Source of the DNA: Teratosphaeria epicoccoides
Taxonomy: Eukaryota; Ascomycota; Dothideomycetes; Mycosphaerellales; Teratosphaeriaceae
NCBI GenBank assembly: GCA_021401465.1
Contig: JADDMT010000258.1
Span: forward strand, 1-23,645
Direction of reading: 5' to 3'
Length of the DNA stretch: 23,645 nucleotides
A program made the position numbers and the translations under genes. This document shows, one piece after another, positions 9,709-18,299 of the stretch; position 1 is the stretch's first letter, and every line of letters begins with the position of its first letter. A model generated the notes under the pieces. The model saw only the letters and a list, made by a program, of their open reading frames with translations. It made no database searches and was not told the DNA's origin.

Positions 9709-11037
9709 TTAATTAAGGAAATCCATTGATCCCTTACCTAGCTTAACGCTAGGCACCCTAACTAATGCTAGACCTAGGATTACTATACTACTAGCACGCT
9801 ATTACTACCTATTAGGCTTCTTCTTAAACTCTATGTGCTTGTCGAAGTTGTCGACGACATGCTAGACTACTTAGCATATACGGGCTAGCATCTGCTCACG
9901 GGTAGTAGCAGCACTGTAGTTAAAGTTAATAATAAGCTACCTACGCTAAGAACCCTAACTTAACGACTCATGAACTACAGTCTTAAAGCTAGTACTAACC
10001 TAGTCGCTATTATATGTCAATGAGCCCTAAGGAATCTGACGTAATGTACTAGCCTAGCTGCTAGCACTAGCTATGGAAACATTAGAACTAGTAGCAGACC
10101 TAGCGCGGCTTAGACGAGATTTGCTAGCAGAGAGGCGCTAAAGAGACTCTACTAACAATGGACCTAGGCCTAATAGAAGACGTAATAGAGTGTCGTCATT
10201 AAAGCCATAGAAGGAATCCGCATCATCATCGCTAATGTTAATAGGAGCATTAGGGTCGGTGCTAGTAGTAGAGGCAGAACGAGCGCGAGGAGTAGCTATA
10301 TAAGTGCTGTGGCTACACCTAGCTATCTAGTTGTCATAGGCATAGCAGAGACAAGCGCTATAGAATAATAGCTTGCTACTATTAGGCAGGACAAAGCCTA
10401 TGTAGCCTGACTTAAATAGACGAGTAGTGCCCTGACGCTTGTACCTACTACACCTATCCCTATCGTCAAAGACGATAGCACCCCTAGCTGACGATATAAG
10501 GATAGAAGGGATGTAGTTGCTACTTCTATGAGGATTCATAGTCTACCTATCACGAAGCTCTAGAGTCTCGACAATGGCATATAGGCTCCTAGAATCCTTA
10601 AAGCTAGTAGCGAATCTGTCTATGTATTTACCCCTAGGACCTTGAGTATATCGGACGAGATTTAGGTCATGCTTCTAGCCCTTAATGATGTTAATGATGT
10701 TGTTATACTATTACTTAGTAATCTGATTAGCCTTCACTATACTAGAAAACTTGTTTAAGTGCCTGTTAATGCGCCTAGCTAGATCCCTTAACCTCTTATT
10801 ACTCTTCTTAGCCTTAGACAAGCGAGTATATACTAGCTGCTAAAACCTGTCATTAGGTCTCTTTAGGAGATTACTGCTACTACTATCTCTAGAACCCCTA
10901 CTAAACACACTACTAGTACTTCTAGATCAGGCAACAGCTACTATTGCTAAAGGAGTGTTAGAGGTTTCTGAAGAAATGTCGCTAGTTACTACAGAAGTTG
11001 ATAGAGGGTCCAAGAAATGATAAGAAGTAGTAGATTT
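9709..11037 (-). pseudogene. Unrecognised protein gene, about 440 codons, point-mutated but without frameshifts
   Basis: I do not recognise this protein. A single frame runs on the minus strand from about 11037 to the TAA at 9709-9711 with no net indel. It is broken by TAG/TAA and one TGA, all explicable as changed Gln, Trp or Arg codons. From the N-terminus there is a Ser/Thr-rich segment, a Lys/Arg-rich possible coiled coil (around RLSKAKKSNKRLRDLARRI, near 10820-10760), a conserved-looking core with DDRDRCSRYKRQGTTRLFKSG (10470-10410; longest stop-free part 10327-10539), a second Ser/Thr and Asp-rich linker (ISDDDADSFYG near 10230), and a basic tail (KHIEFKKKPNR near 9830). There is no signal peptide or membrane segment. 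It could be a host gene or part of an unknown mobile element. Confidence 0.5.
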
Positions 11038-11040
11038 TAA

Positions 11041-11500
11041 TGTAATAAAAAAGGATTAAACTAGAAAGTTAGCTACCTTTATAGATGTAGCAGCTATTTG
11101 CTACTAATATAACTTATACACGATTAGCAATTCACATGCATGTATTAAGATCATTCTAGCATTCACAAGCGAGATTAATGATGTGATTACTATAATTACA
11201 TGTAACATGTAAGCAGTAAAAGTAGCTATTACAAACAGGCATAACTATGCTAACATGTAGTAAATAAGTAATTTGCAGATAGGGGAGTATTATGAATCTG
11301 CTCTATCACGTGATTACTACTAAGGTAGCACACAATATCAGACGAAATAGCTGCATAGTAGTTAGCCTAATGCATTACAATCTACCTTTAGTAAGACATA
11401 CTACTAGCATCAACTATGTCGATTGTCATTAAGTTTAGCTGCTAAACCGACTAGTTAGTGTATATCATAACATAGTGTTATAACAGCAGTGCTTAGCGGA
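11041..11500. other. AT-rich spacer without a recognised gene
   Basis: The stretch is richer in A and T than its flanks and has no sustained reading frame. It holds short A/T runs and one palindrome, TCACGTGA, at about 11307. It may contain the promoter of the minus-strand frame that begins near 11037, but no clear TATA box with suitable spacing could be assigned. Confidence 0.5.
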
Positions 11501-13080
11501 TACTACTTGCGGACTTGCTAGCCCCTACAGTCTTCTTAGGTCGTTATCGCTTAACAGGTAAATCTACTAATTAGCCTGTGTCTTACTTGCGGCTTTGGCC
11601 TCATTTTAGCAATTAAGTAATACCGCATAACTACAAGACCGCTACAGATCACTTTAACATTCGACGAGTAGTCTACATCGACGTCTAAGTATAGACAGCC
11701 TTTAAAAGCGACAACAAGTTCGAACAACGATCTGCTTATAGAGACTAGCAATGCTAATGTAGCTACCCTAGAGGAGAACGATACACTTGAACGAATCTCG
11801 TCATACGATTAGAGTAGGGCACTTAGAACCCGATTTATCTCTCGTGCTTAAAGTAATACTCTACGAGAAGAAGGTGTTAATAGAGACGACAAGCAAGAGA
11901 CAATCTATGCCTAATAGTAGAGTAGGAACATAGTAGCGCATACTAGCGACAGCTATAGGCGCTCCCTTACTTTATCTGATACAGAAATTTTCGGCGTAGA
12001 GTATAAATTAGTCGCTAGCTAGGCATAATAGAGCTACTTGACTAAACTACCGGACATGACAGTGCCTCTAGGGTATAGAGAGTAAGGACAGACATGTACT
12101 ATCTGCTCTGCCTCTCCTAAACGGCTATCGATACATTCGGTTCACACTAAAGTAGATCTAATATAGTAGCTTTGCACTGTAGGAAATCCTTATAGCAAGA
12201 AATTAGGGCAAAGTTTTAGAGTATAACGTCAGATATAGTCGATTAAGTCAGTTAGGACAGACATATAACTATGTACGAGAATCGATCGAATAGACTATTA
12301 GTACGCCTATGCTGCTAAAGAGATTGTTTAGAGTGTATGCATTCTTTACAGAGTAACGCTATAAGCGCAGATCTGCGGCTAAAGGCATAAAGGCTTAGCA
12401 TTACGCATATCACTTCTATAGCTATAGCTAGACTACTAGTTACACTGTTATTAATACCTCCTTGTTTACACTAGCCTTGTTAAAGCATATGACTTAGCCT
12501 CGCATGTACCTGTTAGAGTAAAGGATACGCTCCTTTAAGAGCATAAGGCTACAGATTACTACTAACGGTCTATGTAACTTCTTTATTACATAGAGCCGTA
12601 CGCAGGCAGCTAGATTCGAGTAGCGCGGGTCTGCGAGACTTAGCATTGTTACTTTCTACTTAGGTTAAGTGTTCCGCAAGTCTAAAGTAAAACTACTATC
12701 AGGACAGTTACGTATAGTAGTGTTCCTATTTCGACTTGTAGATCCTTTATGCTGTCTAGCCTCTCTAGTGTAACGGGCATAGAAGAAAGCGCATAGTAAC
12801 GCGTACCTAACTTATAACGCCTACGACACTAAGCTAGGATAGGGAATCTAAAGCTAAAGTACCTATCTGTATAAGGCCATTTTATGCAATGTAGCGTGGT
12901 TTAGTAGCTACCCTCTTTTAAGCTAGCTCGGCTACATGATCTAGAAATCACGTGCATGTAATCTAGCAAATAGAGAGTACATCTCCTTTCTTTAATCCCG
13001 CTATCAAAATGACTAGGCCTGCGACCTACTATGCTACTATAGCGCTTAACATTAGTAGCATCGCGTTCTTATATAACCCT
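11500..13080. other. Coding-like degenerate stretch, strand and frame unresolved
   Basis: Translations in two plus frames and one minus frame all give protein-like sequence broken by TAG/TAA, so neither strand nor frame can be fixed by eye. One plus frame (codon starts 11522, 11525 and so on) has a CLTCGFG segment near 11580 and a C-x2-C...H-x3-H-like pattern (CTICSASPKRLSIHSVH, near 12095-12145). Two spaced zinc-binding motifs at the N-terminus recall OrsD/DUF3505-type fungal proteins, but this is weak. A minus frame covering about 12200-12680 has a comparable density of stops. Confidence 0.25.
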
Positions 13081-13081
13081 T

Positions 13082-14185
13082 CCCTTAGGCCTATCTTTAA
13101 GTGCTTCACGTATACACTATTCACGAGCATCCTAAATTCTACGCAACTTAATGCTCTCTGTAGTACCCTTTAGGTCTAGTTTAATTCTATACATACTACT
13201 CTTCTGCTCTACATTAAAAGCTATCTAAGATAAGCTAGTAAAGCTTCGATTACTACTAAAGATACTCTTCCTACATATTACAGACAGAACTCTAGTAGAG
13301 GTTACTATGTTAATACTAAACGATATCGCCTACATTGCCTTTAGGTTAGAGGGTAACGGTTTTGTTAAGGTAGGTCCCTATAGTCTACAGATCTAATATC
13401 TAGGGAATATAACGAATTATCTCTTGTTAGTTAGAGACGCTATAATTTAGTACATGCCTCTTAAAGGAAAAGACTAAGCAGGCTTCTAGATTAACCTCAA
13501 AGATACGCTCGAAAGGCTAATACTATACATCTAAGATAGTCGTCTAGTATGTCGTAGTCTTTAAACTTAAGACAACCTAGATTTTAATCCGGAATATTAC
13601 TTGAAAAGCGACTATTAGACCTTTGCTAAGTTTATTCTACTATTGTAAATAGCATCAGCTAAACAGAAGCATGACATCTAGCTGTCTGACAAGACCCTCC
13701 CTATTACCTGCTTCCTTAACAAGCGCGATTTTGTGCCATAGCTGTTTGGATAGATTTAGCCTAACTCTAGGTCGCCTAAGCAGATGTATCGAGGCCCTGC
13801 CTTAAGTTGCAGAATTATAGCTAAGCATTAAGCATTAGTCTTAGGAGGGAAGCTAAGCATGCTAGCTATATTAAAGTTCGACATCTATGGAGCTAACTTG
13901 GCTTCAAAGAAACGGAAAGCAGACTACGAGCTTGTAACTACGTCGTTCTGTGATAATAGCTAGAACATGCGAGACTTAGGAGATTAGTACATTAATCTAG
14001 TAAAAACTAATCTGACCTAGATAATCTGTAACGCAACAATTTACGCTATTAGCCTAATTAAAGTCAGGCGAGCTACTTATCGAACATCTGTCTAGCATCC
14101 TGTTAATATTTTGAGTAATTGCTAGGAAATGCTTATTCTCTCGAGCTAGGCAAGCAAGTGCAAAATGTGCCGAGTAGGCAACGCT
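13082..14185 (+). pseudogene. Possible gene remnant, plus strand, unrecognised
   Basis: In the frame with codon starts 13082, 13085 and so on, stops are clearly sparser than in the other two plus frames, and nearly all are TAG/TAA. Visible segments include LNDIAYIAFRLEGNGFVKVG (13310-13370), a PEYYLKSD stretch near 13590, ASKKRKADYELVTTSFCDN (about 13900-13960) and a C-x2-C near the end (CKMC, 14159-14170). I know of no family that fits. The reverse strand is about equally open, so the strand call is tentative. It may be the 3' part of the stretch that begins near 11500. Confidence 0.3.
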
Positions 14186-15160
14186 ACTCCTACTATACTT
14201 TGTTAATTAGTATAGTATTCGAACACCTTAATTAATCGTTACGTAAATGTAGTAGGAGTAGTATTGTCTTAACCTGAAGCCGAAGTATAGCGGTAGCTAG
14301 GAACTTTTAGAAGGCTTTAGCCTCCTGCCCTAGTTAAGACGAGTATAGAGTATACTAAGAATTAGCCAAATATTTCCTAAGCCTTAGTCTGTCTAGAGCT
14401 ATAATGTAGGGATTGCAATTCTGCTTTGCGCCCCTAATGCTGTCTCTATAGACGCTCCGATCTGCTAATAGGATCTAGTTCTAGCAATTCTGCACTATTA
14501 GCACAAATGACAGGATGAGGCTAAAAGACAACTAGGGTGCCAAGGTTTAGGAAACATTAACTAGAGACAGGAGCCTCTAAATTAGAAAGACATACATTAT
14601 AACAACCTTTATTGTAGTGACTTAAGAGTACCTAGCTAGTCTCGGTTAGCGCCTAGCATTTTCACTTGTATCACTTTTTACATTTTGAACTATAGGTTGA
14701 CCTCGTTCTAAGCGCTTATGTCCGCTATGTAAGTACTTAGACTACTTAATATTTAGCTGTGTACTTTAGCACGTGTGTATAGAACTATACTCTAGGCTCG
14801 GACTGTCACTTAAATGTCCTAATAACCGTGGCGCTACAAAGATCTGAAGATGTAAGGTGCTCTGTAACAAACCTCAAGTACGCGCGCGAATACGTGTGTA
14901 GCATAGCTACATTAAAGCTTAAATGAACGCTAGGTCCCTGTTACTACCTGTTACACCGCAGGTCGTAGGCGAGTCTCTTTAACTACTAGCATAACACATT
15001 CTACTAATCCTTGTTAGGTTAGGTACCCGCCTATGCTAACTATTATTCTATCCCTGCGCAGACAATGCCGCTACTACGTCAGTTAGTGTTATAGAATCCT
15101 AATCTTTGTCTTAACTTTCTGTGTGTTTCTAGCTTTCCTCGTCAACTAGCTCATTACTTC
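14186..15160. other. No gene assigned
   Basis: Short frames on both strands are broken by many stops and none keeps recognisable motifs. The base pattern (many CTAG and TAG) matches the RIP-changed flanks, so this may be a very old repeat or gene. No LTR, terminal repeat or RNA gene was seen. Confidence 0.4.
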
Positions 15161-15640
15161 CTAACAATACTAAACTAGACTCTTGCATGTCCTATTAATG
15201 CTTAGTAGGTTCCGTGATCGCTACATTATACCGGTCGTTTTAATAAGAACGATAGCTAGTTAGCTATGAAACTTGTAATGCTATGTTTAAATACTTCTAG
15301 GTTCTCTGCCTCTTTCTTACGCTAAGCTCCAAGCATTTTGCTCTCGATTACATCCGCGACACTCGCGGTAATCTCTAGGGCTCTTCGTTATGTCTAAGAA
15401 CGAGCGGCTATATAAGAGTTAGTGTAGTGTTCCTACAGGCTAGTTTCTATAGCTTCTAAAGCAAGATATTAACTTTTTTCTGACATAAAGATTTGTAAAC
15501 AACATACCTTAGTAGCTAATCACAGGCCTCTTAGTATCCTCCTCGATACTCTTACTGCCGTCAAGGCAAGCTTGATATGCTTAACAGGCAGCTTTGTCGT
15601 AACCAGGCCTGTATAGACGTTCTATAGCTGCTATAAACTT
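15160..15640 (-). pseudogene. Weak coding-like remnant, unrecognised
   Basis: One minus-strand frame reads LVTTKLPVKHIKLALTAV, then a likely amphipathic helix around YLALEAIETSL, then ITASVADVIESKMLGA and RKKEAENLEVFKHSITSF, with about eight TAG/TAA breaks. Composition looks like a helical, charged protein. Another minus frame is also plausible, so frame and limits are uncertain. No family is recognised. Confidence 0.22.
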
Positions 15641-15947
15641 GCCCTTAAGGCAGACATCCTGTAATAGACTACAGTTATAATTAGCTACGAAGTAGGTAGC
15701 ATGTCGCTCTAATTTGTGTACTATCATGTTAGCAGAGTTTGATGATTAAGAGTAATTAGCCTTAACACATTAACAAGACATTGCTAATAGCTTTTAGTAG
15801 TAAGCTAGAGGGAAGAATAGGACTCTAAGAGGTAGAGGTAAAGCAGACAGTTGACGCTATATTATATGACTATAGATGTAAAGTCTTGCCCTAGTTAAGT
15901 AGCTAGCGGAGCTAGTAAAACCTGAATAGAGCTTTAAGCAGGACTTA

Positions 15948-16335
15948 TGATATAGATGTATATGCTATATAATATGAAAATATCTCGTAGTATGACAGAG
16001 TAATCTGACCTTTTAATAGGTACAAGATAGCGCTGCTTTCTGCTTATTGCAGAGGTAGTACTAGAGGTACTTATAACCCGCGACGCCCCTTAATTAGGGA
16101 AAGCATGTCCGAGACTAACCCTGCAGGGGTACCGTGGGGTCAGGGAGCCCCTGTAGGGGTACTGTAGGGTTAGCGACAGGGGCATCCTACGTTAAGCATT
16201 AATCCTACTTAGACGACATACAAGCTAACGTATGTACGAAGGACCTCCTTACTATGTGTAGCAGGGTTACTACATGCTAAGGGCAGGCATTAGAACCTAT
16301 GCGGCTCTAATAGCCCCCTAGTATTAACCGTATTA
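15948..16335 (-). repeat. Solo LTR of Gypsy family 1 (388-bp, two-unit form)
   Basis: The sequence matches the LTRs at 2484, 17861 and 21281, in minus orientation. Its inner end TATCA (TGATATAG on the plus strand at 15948) is unmutated and defines the true LTR end. The other end is CCGTATTA at 16335. No gag or pol sequence follows on either side, so it is a solo LTR, normally left by recombination between two LTRs of one element. Flanking 5-mers (ACTTA and CTACC) do not match as a target duplication. It has two copies of the 30-bp GC-rich unit, like the LTR at 17861. Confidence 0.88.
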
Positions 16336-16974
16336 CTACCCCTCCTCCTATGAGGATGTCCCTAGCCTTACTAAGTAATACATGCGGAACGTATAGGGTA
16401 CAGGATATAGGACGCTTACACCGCGCAAGAGTAAATAGGTAGATAGCCTATGTAACACATGTTATGTACATACCTTAACATCTTCGTAGTAAATACAGGA
16501 CAGAGGTTACTAACTTAGGCGGGTTTTTAATCTGTTTCATGTTAGGCGGCTTCGTAATACCTTCACTTTACATGCAGATCGAGATATTAGGAAACTACGA
16601 GTACGTACTTCAGTTAATCTTTGAAATTGTAGGGCAAGCATGCGCACTAGCTACGCCAAGTAGCTTAGCCGTCCCTATTTAGTCATAACCATAAAGAAAC
16701 GTGTTGTAGAACCTTAGGGCTAGTAGGAATGTGCGCGGACGCTCTGCGCGTACTACTTAAAACAGCAGGAGCGCGCTCCTAGCGCGAGTCTTGTCACATT
16801 TTCATGCTAGTAGACTAGCACGAGTATAGTTAGCATACATGCGTGATAGCCGCGTTATCTATTCTTGCATTATTCGGTCCCTATGTAAGTTAACTAAAGG
16901 TAGGTACTCTACGCATGTAGTTCGAGTTACTAGCTGAACGGTTACGGTAGGCAACAGGGGGGCTAGCTAGCAGG
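16336..16974. other. Spacer upstream of the cysteine-patterned gene
   Basis: No sustained frame is seen. It holds a perfect 14-bp palindrome AGGAGCGCGCTCCT (16767-16780) and a short inverted repeat TGCTAGT/ACTAGCA (16805-16820). It probably contains the promoter region of the gene that starts near 17147. Confidence 0.45.
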
Positions 16975-16981
16975 TATAAAA
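16975..16981 (+). promoter_or_regulatory. TATA box of the cysteine-patterned gene
   Basis: TATAAAA is followed by a pyrimidine-rich stretch and a CAATCAACTT-type leader before the ATG at 17147, an arrangement common in fungal genes. This gives a leader of about 140 nt. Function is inferred from position only. Confidence 0.4.
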
Positions 16982-17146
16982 CCTTCGTCGCTTTCCTAAA
17001 CTTCCTGTTCTAAAACACTAACATTAACCTCTACTCCTACTTCGCTTAGCTTTCGCCTTGCTATGCCTACATGTCTAAACTAGAGCTTCTTCTTCTTTAA
17101 TCAATTAATTAAGATCAATCAACTTATCTTAGCAATAATAGCTTAT

Positions 17147-17860
17147 ATGCTAGAGACTAAGTTTAACGCTACTCGCTCTGCCTGCGATCGTCGCTCGTGT
17201 CGACAATACCTTGACAACCTTAGTAGCTAAGCTACACACATCTCTCCTCCGCATGTTAGTAAGGTATCCCCTACCTACGAGGTATGCGTGACTTGTACTA
17301 ACTAAAGCGTAGCCGAGATCTACGTCAGCAGATTTGATGAGGGTAGTGTCTACTATAATTATGTCAACTATAATAGCAAGCATCAAAAATGCCAAGACCT
17401 CCCTAAAGAGGTGTATAGCAAGTATAACTAGCTCTGCTATAACATCCATGACTTCTAGAGCGCGCGTAACAAGGGGATTGCTAAAGGTACTCTAACTATG
17501 AACAGGCTACAGGCTAAGTACTACAAGGCACTTGCCTACCTACTCGGCGCCCTCTCGTGCTTTACTATAACTACGAACCGCTTACATAGCAGCATTTGCT
17601 TCGACTCTCTGCTAACAGGCAAAAACGTTTGTCTAGGTCTAATTGCAGACTTAGTCTAGAAGATCTTGAAGGTATTAACTATTAGGATTAAGACCTTCGC
17701 TATAGTACGCATATAGTACAGGTACCCTCTAAGGATGAATGCTAACTTTCTCCGCTAGGCTAACGTTAGCGTTAAGAAGTATCTAACTAGCCGCTAGCGT
17801 TAGCAACTCGGGGCCCTTGCCTCTATTAACAATGACTTCAAGACGCGGATAATCCGCAAG
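17147..17860 (+). pseudogene. Cysteine-patterned fungal protein gene, RIP-damaged and truncated by element A
   Basis: One frame runs 238 codons from ATG at 17147 to the LTR border at 17860, broken only by TAG/TAA. It is N-terminally CDRR-like, then carries CVTC (17285-17296), then VYYNYVNY (17348-17371) where three or four Tyr codons (TAC/TAT) sit where Cys codons (TGC/TGT) would complete a C-x2-C pattern, then KCQDLPKEVYSKYN (Cys at 17390). Fungal genomes hold families of hypothetical proteins with a CxxC...C.rC....KC..vP pattern followed by a helical tail, and this fits. The role is unknown. An earlier ATG changed to ATA is possible. The 3' end should lie to the right of element A, beyond the window. 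Confidence 0.55.
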
Positions 17861-18250
17861 TAATACGGTTAATACTAGGGGGCTATTAGAGCCGCATAGG
17901 TTCTAATGCCCGCCCTTGGCATGTAGTGACCCTGCTACACATAGTAAGGGGGTCCTTCGTATATACGTTAGCTTATATGTCGTCTAAGTAGGATTAATGC
18001 TTGACATAGGATGCCCCTACGTCGCTAACCCTACGGTACCCCTACAGGGGCTTCCTGGCCTGACGGTGCCCCTACGGGGTTAGGCTCAGACATGCTTTCC
18101 CTAATGAAGTAGCGTTAGGGGTTATAAGTACCTCTAGCGCTACCTCTGCGATAAGCAGAAAGTAGCGCTATCTTGTACCTATTAAAAGGTTAGATTACTC
18201 TGTTACACTACGAGATATTCTCATATCATATAGCATATACATCTATATTA
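17861..18250 (+). repeat. 5' LTR of element A (390-bp, two-unit form)
   Basis: It begins TAATACGG (TGATACGG with one G-to-A change) and ends CTATATTA. A 30-bp unit starting GGTACCCCTA at 18035 is repeated at 18065 as GGTGCCCCTA. The LTRs at 2484 and 21281 have only one copy, which accounts for the length difference. The TATA and self-primer motifs are present, but the latter reads AGAAAGTAG, one C-to-T change from a perfect match. Confidence 0.9.
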
Positions 18251-18299
18251 GTTCTGCTTTCTCCCCCCTACTTTACAGTCTAGCAGAGAATACTACAAT

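Noticed and set aside
11307..11314. TCACGTGA palindrome as a transposon end or regulatory box
   Set aside because: CACGTG-type words also occur near 8392 and 12948 without consistent context; eight bases alone are not enough.
11551..11751. 66-codon minus-strand frame as a small gene
   Set aside because: It has no recognisable motif or continuation, and a plus frame across the same bases looks at least as protein-like.
17150..17449. 99-codon open frame on the minus strand
   Set aside because: It lies opposite the cysteine-patterned frame; it is open because stops on one strand appear as CTA (Leu) on the other. No motif.
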